A stretch of DNA of 54,986 bases from an uncultured Acetatifactor sp. (GTDB taxonomy: Bacteria > Bacillota > Clostridia > Lachnospirales > Lachnospiraceae). The stretch lies in assembly GCA_947625475.1 (NCBI GenBank), contig CANQOL010000020.1:1-54986 (forward strand). The letters run 5' to 3'. The notes under the pieces are model-generated. The model ran no database searches and was not told the origin of the DNA. It was given only the letters and a program-made list of their open reading frames with translations. This document shows, piece by piece, positions 26,037 to 36,147 of this stretch; position 1 is the first letter of the stretch, and each line of letters begins with the position of its first letter. The position numbers were made by a program, and so were the translations under genes.

Positions 26037-26120
26037 GCGGATTTCTCGCTCCCGCCCTCAGGGGCCCGCAGATTTTACGCCCCTGCCCTCAGGAGCCCGC
26101 GGATTTCACGCTCCCGCCCC
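26037..26120. repeat. 31-bp tandem repeat between glmS and the acyltransferase gene
   Basis: Copies begin GCGGATTTC at 26037, GCAGATTTT at 26068 and GCGGATTTC at 26099, each followed by a CGCTCCCGCCCTCAGG-like segment (the third copy is truncated). They occupy most of the 158 bases between the two genes. Confidence 0.85.
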
Positions 26121-26149
26121 AAGATCCCCAAAGCCCCAGTGCCAGATGC

Positions 26150-27982
<1,833 letters not shown>

Positions 27983-28031
27983 GATACTTCCTCCGAATCC
28001 TTTCCTGTTCCTAATTCTAAAATCAGTGTAT

Positions 28032-29033
28032 TCACCAACCCTGTTCCTGTTGCTTCCCTGCGCAGCCTTCCCCGGCATCCACTCCCGCAGAAGCCTCCCT
28101 GCGGGCTTCCTGGTCCCAGTACTCCTTGTTCTGGGAAAAGGCCCGCACCAGCCTCCCGGGCAGCCTGCGGTAATGTTTGCCCAGCAGATACCCCGCGTAC
28201 TTCGAGGCGCTCTGAACACAGAGCTTCCCCAGCTCCCCGTACTTTTTCCTGCCCAGCAGATACGCCCCGGCGCTCCTGACGCTCCGGATTCCCTCCCCCT
28301 CGGAGGGCACCTGGGCAAACACCTCCGGGTGGTCCGCCTGGGACACGCCCAGGTCAAAATTTCTGTGAAACTGCTGGCTGCAGGTGTAGTTGTGGGAATG
28401 AATCACCCGGGCCTGGGCCGCGTAGGCAATGCGATACCCCGCCCCCACGGCTCCCGCCGCATAGATCATATCCTCATTGAAGATCCCGTGGCGGATAAAG
28501 CCTCCCAGCTTTTCGTATATTTCCCGCCGGTAGGCGCAGCACACGTTGGAGCAGAAATAGGTCTTAATCCCCAGCCTTGGCAGATCCCGGGCCGACTTGA
28601 CCGCCGGCTCTTCCGGGTAATTGAACTGCCGCAGAAACCTTTCCGTCTCACTGCAGTCCTCCCTGGGCAGCTGTCTGGCATAGGCCGCCGCCACATCGGG
28701 CTGTTCCAGCGCCTTCAGCAGCCCCTCTATCAGGTGCTCATCCGCCGGCATGGCGTCCTGGGTCATCATGACAAACACCGGGGCGTCCGATTTCTCCACA
28801 CCCCGGCGGCGGGTGTCCCCGTGGTCAAATTCCCTCTTGGAAAGATGGCAGACCGACACATTCCTGTACCGCTCCAGAAACCGCTTCCCGTAGACGAGCC
28901 GCTGGAAATATTTTTCCTCCGTGTTCATCAGTATGATCCGGCCCACGGGATGCGTCTGTCCCTCCAGCTTATCGATCAGCTCCAGAAATGACGGATCCGG
29001 CTGATAGACCGGAATAATCACATCTACCTGCAT
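28032..29033 (-). CDS. Family 2 glycosyltransferase (rhamnosyltransferase-like)
   Basis: The start at 29033 (MQVDVIIPVYQP) follows a GGGGGCAGG ribosome site; 333 residues. The GT-A fold is indicated by IIPVYQP, the KREFDHGDTRRRG segment typical of rhamnosyltransferases of the WbbL/RfbN type, FVMMTQDAMP in place of a DXD, and a FNEDMIYAAGA acceptor-side motif. With rmlABC upstream in the locus, addition of L-rhamnose is a reasonable guess. The C-terminal 60 residues are charged and Gln/Glu-rich. Confidence 0.87.
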   Translation of the reverse strand: MQVDVIIPVYQPDPSFLELIDKLEGQTHPVGRIILMNTEEKYFQRLVYGKRFLERYRNVSVCHLSKREFDHGDTRRRGVEKSDAPVFVMMTQDAMPADEHLIEGLLKALEQPDVAAAYARQLPREDCSETERFLRQFNYPEEPAVKSARDLPRLGIKTYFCSNVCCAYRREIYEKLGGFIRHGIFNEDMIYAAGAVGAGYRIAYAAQARVIHSHNYTCSQQFHRNFDLGVSQADHPEVFAQVPSEGEGIRSVRSAGAYLLGRKKYGELGKLCVQSASKYAGYLLGKHYRRLPGRLVRAFSQNKEYWDQEARREASAGVDAGEGCAGKQQEQGW

Positions 29034-29090
29034 AAGCCTGCCCCCATAACGGAACAAAGGGAGCCCTTTAGGCCCCCTGCCCCGTCTGTC

Positions 29091-30224
29091 TCAGTGAGTG
29101 ATGTATGGCGTGGTATCCGAGCGGATCACCGCGCTGTATTCCTTCACAGTGTCCGTCACCTGGTAGTCCGCCTCGTTAAACAGGAACTGATGGAGCCAGA
29201 CTACATTGGACTCCAGATCCAGAGGGATGACGCAGCTGCCCTTGGAGCCTAAAGTGGCGGTGGTCCGCATATCCTCCGTGGGGAAGCCACCCTCGTCCAC
29301 AATGGTGTAGTCGGCAACCTTTCCGATCAGCTCCAGGATATCCTTCTGGTCTATGGAGGTATATATGTTGCCCACGGCCTTGTTGAACACATCGATCAGC
29401 GTATTCAGATCCGCCTTCTTGGCCTGGTCCTGGATCGCCTTGAGCACCTCCCTCTGGCGCTCCGCCCTCTTGAAGTCATCTCCCTTGGTGTAGCGGATCC
29501 GGCAGTAGGCCGCAGCCTGCAGGCCGTCCAGCAGCTGCATGCCCGTCTGGGTCACCTCGGTGTATGTGGCGCCCTGCATGGTGTCCCGGATGATGCTGTA
29601 CTGATAGTCGTTGATGTACCGCAGCTCGGCGCTGTCCACGTCAATCCAGACGCCTCCCACCCCGTTCACCACATCCACCAGGGCCTGATACCCTACAGTG
29701 ACAAAGTCCGAGATGTTCATGTCCATATTTTCATTGAGCATATTGATTGCCTGCTTGGCGCCCCCGGCAAAGTAAGCGTGATTGCACTTGCGGTAGCGTC
29801 CGTCCCCCACGTTCAGGTAGGTATCCCGGTAGACAGAGACCAGGCGGATCTCCCCCGTGTCCATATTGACGGAGGCGATCATGGTACTGTCGCTCCGGCT
29901 GCCTCCGAAGAGCTGATCGTCCGTCACCGCATCCACTCCGAACAGGGCGATATTCCAGTAGCCCTTCATCTCCTCGTTCTGCTCCACCTCAGAGTGGATC
30001 ACAATATCCTCCTGGTCCAGGGAAGCGATAAAGGGCCCGCCGTTGCCAGAACCCACACTGCTGCTGCCCGGCAGGCTGGGGCCTCCCTCCTGGGCCGCGC
30101 CGGAGGATGGGAGCACCAGCTTGAACACCACCGCCAGCAATGCCAGGATCAGGGCGAACTCCACTATAAAGACCGCGATCCTCCCACGTTTTTTGGATGA
30201 ACTTGTTTTCGCTTTTGTTGACAT
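29091..30224 (-). CDS. LytR-CpsA-Psr (LCP) family glycopolymer ligase
   Basis: The start at 30224 (MSTKAKTSS) follows AAGGAG. The 377-residue protein has a basic cytoplasmic tail, one membrane helix (about 16-36) and an extracellular LCP domain with RSDSTMIASVN, VSVYRDTYL, the YRKCNHAYFAGG segment and RIRYTKGDDFKRAERQ. LCP enzymes move undecaprenyl-linked glycopolymers onto peptidoglycan. It lies 26 bases after the sugar-phosphate transferase stop, which fits the last step of this locus. Confidence 0.93.
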   Translation of the reverse strand: MSTKAKTSSSKKRGRIAVFIVEFALILALLAVVFKLVLPSSGAAQEGGPSLPGSSSVGSGNGGPFIASLDQEDIVIHSEVEQNEEMKGYWNIALFGVDAVTDDQLFGGSRSDSTMIASVNMDTGEIRLVSVYRDTYLNVGDGRYRKCNHAYFAGGAKQAINMLNENMDMNISDFVTVGYQALVDVVNGVGGVWIDVDSAELRYINDYQYSIIRDTMQGATYTEVTQTGMQLLDGLQAAAYCRIRYTKGDDFKRAERQREVLKAIQDQAKKADLNTLIDVFNKAVGNIYTSIDQKDILELIGKVADYTIVDEGGFPTEDMRTTATLGSKGSCVIPLDLESNVVWLHQFLFNEADYQVTDTVKEYSAVIRSDTTPYITH

Positions 30225-30249
30225 GTTTCTTCTCCTTACTTCTGAATCG

Positions 30250-31659
30250 TCAGTACGCATTTTTATTGACAAAGCCCGTCAGGAAGGTCATAAGGATGAT
30301 CCTTATATCCAATCCCACGGTCCAGTTCTCAATATAGTAGATATCAAACTCGATCCTCTTGCGGATGGAGGTGTCCCCCCGGTAGCCGTTCACCTGGGCC
30401 CAGCCGGTGAGGCCGGGGCGCACCTGGTGCTTAACCATGTACCTGGGGATTTCCTCACGGAATTTTTCTACAAAGAGGGGCCTCTCCGGCCTGGGGCCCA
30501 CCAGGCTCATATCCCCCTTCAGGATGTTGAAGAGCTGGGGAAGCTCATCTATGCTTGTCCGCCGAAGCACCCTGCCGATGGCGGTGACCCTGGGATCGTC
30601 CCGGACGGTCCAGGCCTTTCTCTCGTCTTCCTCCGTCTGCAGGGTCATGCTGCGGAATTTGTACATATAAAAAGGCTTGCTGTGAAGCCCTACCCGCTCC
30701 TGCTTGTAAATGACCGGACCGGGGCCGCTGAGACGGACCAAAATGGCCGCCACCAGCATAATAGGGGATGTGAGCAGGATGCCCGCCAGGGATCCCACGA
30801 TATCCATGCTCCGCTTGAGCACCGCGTTGCCCGTATTGGAGAGGGGCACATAGCGGATGTTGATGACGGGAAGGCCCATCAGGTCCTCCGTATACGGCCT
30901 GGTCGGGATCATGCTGTTGTAGTCCGGGATGAACTTGGTGTGCACGCCGGATTTCTCACAGGTGTTCACCAGCTCCTCCAGCCGGTCATAGTCCCGCAGG
31001 GCCAGGGCGATGGCGATCTCATCCAGATCGTTTTTGGGGAGAAGGAGCTCCAGGCTGTCCAGCGTCCCCAGGACCTTCACTCCCTTGTACAGGGTCCCCA
31101 CCGGCACGGTGTCGTCCAGGATGCCCGTCACCGAATAGCCCCATTGAGGATTCCACTGAAGCCTGTCAATATAGCTCTCCGCCGCGCGGGAATAGCCCAC
31201 CACCAGAACATGCTTCAGATTGTAGCCCTTCCGGCGCAGGCTCCGCAGGATCCTTCTGAGGAACAGCCGGGAGAGAGTGGTAAAAAAGATGTTCAGCACA
31301 TAGAAGATGAACATCATGGTACGGGAATAGTTAATCTCCCGTATGAACAGATAAAGGATCACGATATAGACCGCCAGGCCGATGGTGTTGGCCTTGACGA
31401 TGGAAAAGATCTCGCTGCGGCGCTTGGCGGTCCTCTTCGGGCCGTACACATTGCAGTAATAGTACAGCAGGCTGTATCCCGGCACCAGGTAGAGCAGGAC
31501 GCTGAAATAGTCCGTCAGGGACAGTATGCCCACTCCCGCACGCTCGGGACTGAACAGGTAAAATCTGACAAAGTATGCCAGGATATAGGAAACTGCAGTG
31601 ATCACGGCGTCCATGATCACGTTCAGCCGATTGAATATCTTTTGGTTATCCTTTATCAT
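30250..31659 (-). CDS. Polyprenyl-phosphate sugar-1-phosphate transferase (initiating enzyme)
   Basis: The start at 31659 (MIKDNQKIFNRL) has AGGTGA at good spacing, unlike the earlier GTG at 31689. The 469-residue protein has four N-terminal membrane helices, a CoA-binding-like Rossmann domain (LVVGYSRAAESYID) and a C-terminal catalytic domain with KRSMDIVGS, YKFRSMT, LRRTSIDELPQLFN and GPRPERP. Members load a hexose-1-phosphate onto undecaprenyl phosphate to begin a glycan (WcaJ/EpsE type). It is the first gene of a sub-operon with its own promoter. Confidence 0.94.
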   Translation of the reverse strand: MIKDNQKIFNRLNVIMDAVITAVSYILAYFVRFYLFSPERAGVGILSLTDYFSVLLYLVPGYSLLYYYCNVYGPKRTAKRRSEIFSIVKANTIGLAVYIVILYLFIREINYSRTMMFIFYVLNIFFTTLSRLFLRRILRSLRRKGYNLKHVLVVGYSRAAESYIDRLQWNPQWGYSVTGILDDTVPVGTLYKGVKVLGTLDSLELLLPKNDLDEIAIALALRDYDRLEELVNTCEKSGVHTKFIPDYNSMIPTRPYTEDLMGLPVINIRYVPLSNTGNAVLKRSMDIVGSLAGILLTSPIMLVAAILVRLSGPGPVIYKQERVGLHSKPFYMYKFRSMTLQTEEDERKAWTVRDDPRVTAIGRVLRRTSIDELPQLFNILKGDMSLVGPRPERPLFVEKFREEIPRYMVKHQVRPGLTGWAQVNGYRGDTSIRKRIEFDIYYIENWTVGLDIRIILMTFLTGFVNKNAY

Positions 31660-31689
31660 AAACGTCACCTGGTCTCGCGTTCTTGTCAC

Positions 31690-31718
31690 ATTTTACAATA
31701 ATCTCAGGAAAAGTACAA
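31690..31718 (-). promoter_or_regulatory. Promoter of the sugar-phosphate transferase operon
   Basis: On the minus strand TTGTAC (31718-31713) and TAAAAT (31695-31690) are spaced by 17 bases, about 30 bases before the start codon at 31659. Confidence 0.65.
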
Positions 31719-31818
31719 CTTAAGATTTTATGAAGATGGGAGCAGGGTTTGCATTAGTATGGGCGGATCCCTTGGAAGGTATGCAGAGGGCAGAATGTCA
31801 AAATGAGGCAGTCCGCCC

Positions 31819-32814
31819 TTAAAGCTTCAGAATCCATCTGAAGGTGTCGGCATACAAAAGCAGCTGGATCTTAAAATAATTTTTCAGATGCTCCTTCCGG
31901 AAGGGCACCCTGTGAGCGCGCCCCTCCGGGGTCAGGCAGCGGGCAATGCCGCGGGCGCAGCCCTTCAGGTAGATCCCCCCCATGCCCTTTGCCGCAAAAA
32001 AGAGGGCCTTTATCAAAAAGCCGGCAGCGAGAAAGGGGAGGTTCCACAGCAGCTGGAGCAGGGGCATGTTCTTGCCGATCAGGTAGGTGCTGTTGGCCGA
32101 GGAAAGGCGGGTCTTAAACACATTATAGCGAGAGCCGGAGGAAGCCGATCCGAAATGAAGGACTGCGGCCGCGGGCTCATAGGCGTTCTGATACCCGTAA
32201 ATCCGGGCCCGGTATCCTATGTCCAGATCCTCCAGGTAGGCAAAATGAGCCTCGTCGAAGAGCCCGATTTCCTCAAAGACGCTGCGCCGGTAAACGGCGG
32301 CCCCCCCGCAGGCGGAAAAAACCCTGGCCGGCTTCCCAAACCTGGAGGCGGGCTTCCCCTTGCCTCTGGCGTAGGCCCAGCCCAGGACACAGTACCGGTC
32401 CCCCGCCCCGTCCAGCAGCTCCGGCCTGTCCCACATGAGCATCCGGGCGCTGACCGAAAAAAGCCCCGGATCCCGGCTGACGGCCTCATAGAGGGCCTTC
32501 ACAAACCCGGGCAGGACCTTAGTATCGTTGTTTAACAGGATCACATAGGGGGTCCGGGCCCTCCGGATGCCCTCATTCACCGCATGGACAAAGCCCGCAT
32601 TTTCCCCCAGGAAAACGGCCTCCACCCGGCCGCGCAGCCGCTCCAGGTCCTCCCGGATCCCCGGATCCTCTGAGCCGTCGTCCACCACAAGGACCCGAAA
32701 GCCGGGCGTGCCCGGCACCTGCCTTTCTGCCTCCAGGGACTCCAGGCAGCCCTGCAGGTATTCTCTTCCGTTGTAGTTGGGGATAATCACGGTAACTTTG
32801 TTCTCTTGGCTCAT
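31819..32814 (-). CDS. Family 2 glycosyltransferase
   Basis: The start at 32814 (MSQENKVTVIIPNYNG) overlaps the stop of the preceding gene in an ATGA arrangement, with GGAAGGAA before it; 331 residues. VTVIIPNYNG, VVDDGSEDPG, ENAGFVHAVNEG, LLNNDTKV and FAYLEDLDIGYR are GT-A family 2 features of the rhamnosyltransferase-like subgroup. The C-terminal part (about 250-331) is hydrophobic and basic and may bind the membrane. The sugar is unknown. Confidence 0.9.
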   Translation of the reverse strand: MSQENKVTVIIPNYNGREYLQGCLESLEAERQVPGTPGFRVLVVDDGSEDPGIREDLERLRGRVEAVFLGENAGFVHAVNEGIRRARTPYVILLNNDTKVLPGFVKALYEAVSRDPGLFSVSARMLMWDRPELLDGAGDRYCVLGWAYARGKGKPASRFGKPARVFSACGGAAVYRRSVFEEIGLFDEAHFAYLEDLDIGYRARIYGYQNAYEPAAAVLHFGSASSGSRYNVFKTRLSSANSTYLIGKNMPLLQLLWNLPFLAAGFLIKALFFAAKGMGGIYLKGCARGIARCLTPEGRAHRVPFRKEHLKNYFKIQLLLYADTFRWILKL

Positions 32815-34151
32815 ACTCTTTCCTTCCGCTGAGGATCCCACAGGAGCGTGCAGCCCCGGGCCGCAAGCTCCCGGGAAAGCCGAAGGCTCAGCTCCCTGTA
32901 GTCCGTATCCGCCGGCAGGCTCCGCCAGGCAAGAAGCCCGGTCTGGGGGTCCGCCTCATAGGGGAAGCCTGAGATCTCCTGCCACAGCTCCCGGCATTCC
33001 TCTCTCAGCTCCAGGCAGCGGATGTCCAGCGCCTGGGCGCTCTGGGTGAGGGCCGCCCGGTGCATGGGCCCGCTGTAGCCATCCGGCAGGCCCCGGAAGA
33101 GCGTCCGTCCCTGCCCGTCCATCATGCCCCCGATAATCCGGCCCCGCCTGTCCAGGACCCGGCCTCCCACAGCCGCGATCTCCGGCCGCTCCCGGAAAAG
33201 CCCCCCCTGATACTCCACCCGGTAAAAGCCCCTGTGGGGCAGGTCCACCGCCCGGGCCCGCCAGCCCTGCCGGTCAATGTAGTCCTGAAGCGCCCTGCGG
33301 CCCGCCTCGTAGGCGTAGGCCTTGCTCCTGGGATTGGCCGCTGTGGAGCCCTCATGGCACCTCCAGTGGTACAGCACCCGGGGAATGTGACAGACCGCCC
33401 CCCCGCGCTGGCGGATCGCCTGGGCCGCCCGCAGGAACAGATCATAATCCTGGGCCCCGTCGTACTCTCCCCGCAGCAAAAGCTCCCGGGCCAGGGAGGT
33501 CCGAAGGGCCGTCAGATGACAGATATAGTTGTTGGTCATCAGCAGCTCCGGGTCAAAGTCCGCCTTCCGGTTGGGCTCGTAAAAACGCTTCCCCTCCCCG
33601 TCGCACTTGTCCTCGTCCGAGTAAAGCATCCAGGGCTCCCGCTCCTGCCCGCGCTCCCTGCACACTGCGGACGCCATCTCATACAGGGCGTCCGGGGCCA
33701 GCATATCGTCGTGGTCCAGCAGCGCCGTGTACTCCCCCTCGGCCAGAGCCAGGCCCGCGTTGGTGTTCTCCGCAATCCCCCGGTTGCCCTCCAGGCGCTG
33801 ATACCGGATCCGGTGATCCCCGAACTCCCGGCAGATTTCCTCCAGCCCTCCCCCCGCGTCCGCCACCAGCAGGGTAAAGCAGGGATAGGTCTGATCCAGC
33901 ACGGAGCGGACCATCTGCCGGAAATAGGGCTCCGGAGTCCGGTAAGCGGGCACCAGGACCGTAAACCGCACCTTTTCCTCCCACCGCCTTGTCCTCTGGC
34001 GCTCCAGCTCTTTTGGGGAGGGCGGCTGATAGGCGTAAGCCTCCCCCTCCCCCTGCAGGCGCTCCCGCACCGCGCAGAGAGTGCTTCCCACCCCGTTCCT
34101 GCGCAGGTAATCTATGGTTTTTTTCAGATTCTGTCCGTTGATCCTGCCCAT
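32811..34151 (-). CDS. Family 2 glycosyltransferase with N-terminal extension
   Basis: The start at 34151 (MGRINGQNLKK) has only a weak ribosome site (GGCAG), so it is less certain than most. The 446-residue protein has about 60 N-terminal basic residues, then a GT2 domain with FTVLVPAYRTPEPYF, ENTNAGLALAEG, LLDHDDMLAPDAL and YSDEDKCD, typical of the GT2 proteins that lie N-terminal in two-domain rhamnan-type enzymes. The second GT2 is supplied by the next gene, which overlaps by 4 bases. The two may act as a pair like the fused enzyme at 36148. Confidence 0.88.
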   Translation of the reverse strand: MGRINGQNLKKTIDYLRRNGVGSTLCAVRERLQGEGEAYAYQPPSPKELERQRTRRWEEKVRFTVLVPAYRTPEPYFRQMVRSVLDQTYPCFTLLVADAGGGLEEICREFGDHRIRYQRLEGNRGIAENTNAGLALAEGEYTALLDHDDMLAPDALYEMASAVCRERGQEREPWMLYSDEDKCDGEGKRFYEPNRKADFDPELLMTNNYICHLTALRTSLARELLLRGEYDGAQDYDLFLRAAQAIRQRGGAVCHIPRVLYHWRCHEGSTAANPRSKAYAYEAGRRALQDYIDRQGWRARAVDLPHRGFYRVEYQGGLFRERPEIAAVGGRVLDRRGRIIGGMMDGQGRTLFRGLPDGYSGPMHRAALTQSAQALDIRCLELREECRELWQEISGFPYEADPQTGLLAWRSLPADTDYRELSLRLSRELAARGCTLLWDPQRKERV

Positions 34152-34201
34152 CTGCCGCGCCCGATACCGCCCGTGCGGATCCCTTCCCCTTGTTTTTAAG
34201 A

Positions 34202-34228
34202 GGGCCGTCCCCGAGAGGGGGACGACCC
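34202..34228 (-). terminator. Hairpin downstream of the phospho-sugar mutase gene
   Basis: GGGCCGTCCCC (34202-34212) pairs with GGGGACGACCC (34218-34228), with one G-T pair. It lies about 65 bases after the mutase stop and before the next gene on the minus strand. The T-tract is poor on either side, so it may attenuate rather than stop transcription. Confidence 0.55.
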
Positions 34229-34291
34229 GCTTTGTCTTCCTTCTATACGGGGAAACCCCAAAGCCTCCCCAAGCCAACGATCCGAAGCCCC

Positions 34292-36013
34292 TTACAGGAC
34301 AGCCTTCAGATCCTCCGTGAGGCGCTCCACCCTGCTCTGGGCGTCCGCGATGGAGCTTCCCGTCACACCCATGTAAAACTTAATCTTGGGCTCCGTGCCG
34401 GAGGGCCTTGCGCAGCACCAGCAGTTGTCGGGCAGCTCAAAGTAGAGCACGTTGGACTTGGGCAGCCCTGTGGGGGTCACCTTCCCCGTCTCCATATCCA
34501 CGATGCGGTCCTCCAGATAGTCCCTGAACCTGAGCACCTTTGCGCTGCCGAACGCCTTGGGCGGATTCTTTCTCAGCTTATCCATGATCTCGGCGATCTG
34601 ACGGGAGCCGTCGATCCCCTTTAAGGTGATGGTGTACTGGGTCTCCTTGAAATACCCGTACTTCTCGTACATATCCAGCATCATATCCCACAGGGTCTTC
34701 CCGTGCTTCTTGCAGTAGGCGGCCACCTCGCACAGGCACATCACGGCCACGCAGGCGTCCTTATCCCTGGCGTGGGTGCCTGCCAGGCAGCCGTAGCTTT
34801 CCTCCAGGCCGAACACATAGTGGTTGGAGCCGGTCTGCTCGAAGAACTTGATCTGCTCGCCGATGAACTTAAAGCCGGTGAGCACCTCGATCAGCTTCAC
34901 ATGGTAGGACTGGGTGATGGGCTTTGTCATGTTGGTGGTGACGATGGTGGTCACAAGGGCCGGGTTCTCAGGCATGGTGCCCGTGGCGGTCCTCTCTCTC
35001 AAAATGTACTCGGCGATGAGCATTCCGGACATATTTCCGGTGAAGGACACATACTCCCCTGTCCTGGTATCCTTGCAGTACACTCCCAGACGGTCCGCAT
35101 CCGGGTCGGTAGCCAGCACGATATCCGCATCCTTCTCCTTGGCCAGACGCAGCGCGTAGGTGAACGCCTTGGGATCCTCCGGGTTGGGATACTCCAGGGT
35201 GGTGAACTTGGGATCGGGGTTTTCCTGCTCAGGCACCACATACACATGCTTAAATCCCAGCTCGGAGAGCACTCTCCTGACGGGCAGGTTGCCGGTGCCG
35301 CAAAGAGGCGTGTACACGATCTTGATGTCCTCCGCCATCTCCCTGATCACGTCGGGATGGATAATCTGTTTTTTGAGCTCCACCATGTAGGCGTCGTCGA
35401 TCTCCCTGCCGATAACCTGGTAGAGGCCGGCGGCGACGGCGTCCTCCTTGCTCATGGTCTTTACCGTGTGGTAATCCTTGATGGCCTGCACCTGGGTGAT
35501 AATCTCCTTGTCCCTGGGAGGGGTCACCTGGGCGCCGTCCTCCCAGTACACCTTGTAGCCGTTGTACTCGGGGGGATTGTGGCTGGCCGTCACCACGATG
35601 CCGGCGGTGCAGCCCAAGGTGCGCAGGGCGAAGGAGAGCTCCGGCGTGGGCCGAAGGGACTCAAACACATATGCCTTGATGCCGTTGGCCGCCAGGCACA
35701 GGCCCGCCTCGTCCGCAAACTCCGGGGACATAAACCGGGAGTCATAGGCGATGGCAACCCCCTTCTTCTGGGTCCCCTGCTCAATGATATAGTTGGCAAG
35801 GCCCTGTGTGGCCTTTCTGACGGTATAAAGATTCATGCGGTTGGTGCCCGCACCGATCACGCCCCGCAGGCCCCCGGTGCCGAACTCCAGCTCTCTGTAA
35901 AAACGATCCTCGATCTCCTGCTCGTTGCCGGAGATAGCCTCCAGCTCCTTCTTGGTGTCCTGGTCAAAATAGTCATCCTCCAGCCAGAAGCGGTATTCCT
36001 CCATATAACCCAT
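34292..36013 (-). CDS. Phospho-sugar mutase (phosphoglucomutase/phosphomannomutase)
   Basis: The start at 36013 (MGYMEEYRFW) follows AAGGAGGAAAG; 573 residues, the length of PgcA-type alpha-phosphoglucomutases. The phospho-serine loop VTASHNPPEYNG, the metal-binding ATDPDADRLG, the sugar-specificity GLEESYG and the C-terminal phosphate-binding RPSGTEPKIK are all visible. It interconverts glucose-6-phosphate and glucose-1-phosphate, the substrate of RmlA (45275) for dTDP-rhamnose. The leader carries a diverged copy of the clpX leader hairpin. Confidence 0.95.
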   Translation of the reverse strand: MGYMEEYRFWLEDDYFDQDTKKELEAISGNEQEIEDRFYRELEFGTGGLRGVIGAGTNRMNLYTVRKATQGLANYIIEQGTQKKGVAIAYDSRFMSPEFADEAGLCLAANGIKAYVFESLRPTPELSFALRTLGCTAGIVVTASHNPPEYNGYKVYWEDGAQVTPPRDKEIITQVQAIKDYHTVKTMSKEDAVAAGLYQVIGREIDDAYMVELKKQIIHPDVIREMAEDIKIVYTPLCGTGNLPVRRVLSELGFKHVYVVPEQENPDPKFTTLEYPNPEDPKAFTYALRLAKEKDADIVLATDPDADRLGVYCKDTRTGEYVSFTGNMSGMLIAEYILRERTATGTMPENPALVTTIVTTNMTKPITQSYHVKLIEVLTGFKFIGEQIKFFEQTGSNHYVFGLEESYGCLAGTHARDKDACVAVMCLCEVAAYCKKHGKTLWDMMLDMYEKYGYFKETQYTITLKGIDGSRQIAEIMDKLRKNPPKAFGSAKVLRFRDYLEDRIVDMETGKVTPTGLPKSNVLYFELPDNCWCCARPSGTEPKIKFYMGVTGSSIADAQSRVERLTEDLKAVL

Positions 36014-36064
36014 GTCTCTTTCCTCCTTCTGATATTTTATTTTTACCGTTTTTACACGGTTCGC

Positions 36065-36125
36065 TGCCTTCGCGCATACTGCGGCACATCCGTTCCAGTG
36101 TCCGCAGATGTTTTTCCTTGGACAT
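36065..36125 (-). repeat. Diverged copy of the clpX-type leader repeat
   Basis: The segment with GCGGCACAT, then GTCCGCAGATG and TTGGACATTGTA aligns in the same order with the clpX leader unit (GCGCACAT, GTCCACAGATG, GTGGACAGTATA). It lies about 50-110 bases before the phospho-sugar mutase start, just after a TACAAT box on the minus strand, so it would form the start of the transcript. Confidence 0.6.
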
Positions 36126-36147
36126 TGTACCACAAATTTCCTTCTTT

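Noticed and set aside
27983..28031. glmS ribozyme or riboswitch in the glmS leader
   Set aside because: Only 49 bases separate the genes, too short for a glmS ribozyme.
30043..31701. 552-residue plus-strand frame
   Set aside because: It covers the clearly identified sugar-phosphate transferase on the other strand.
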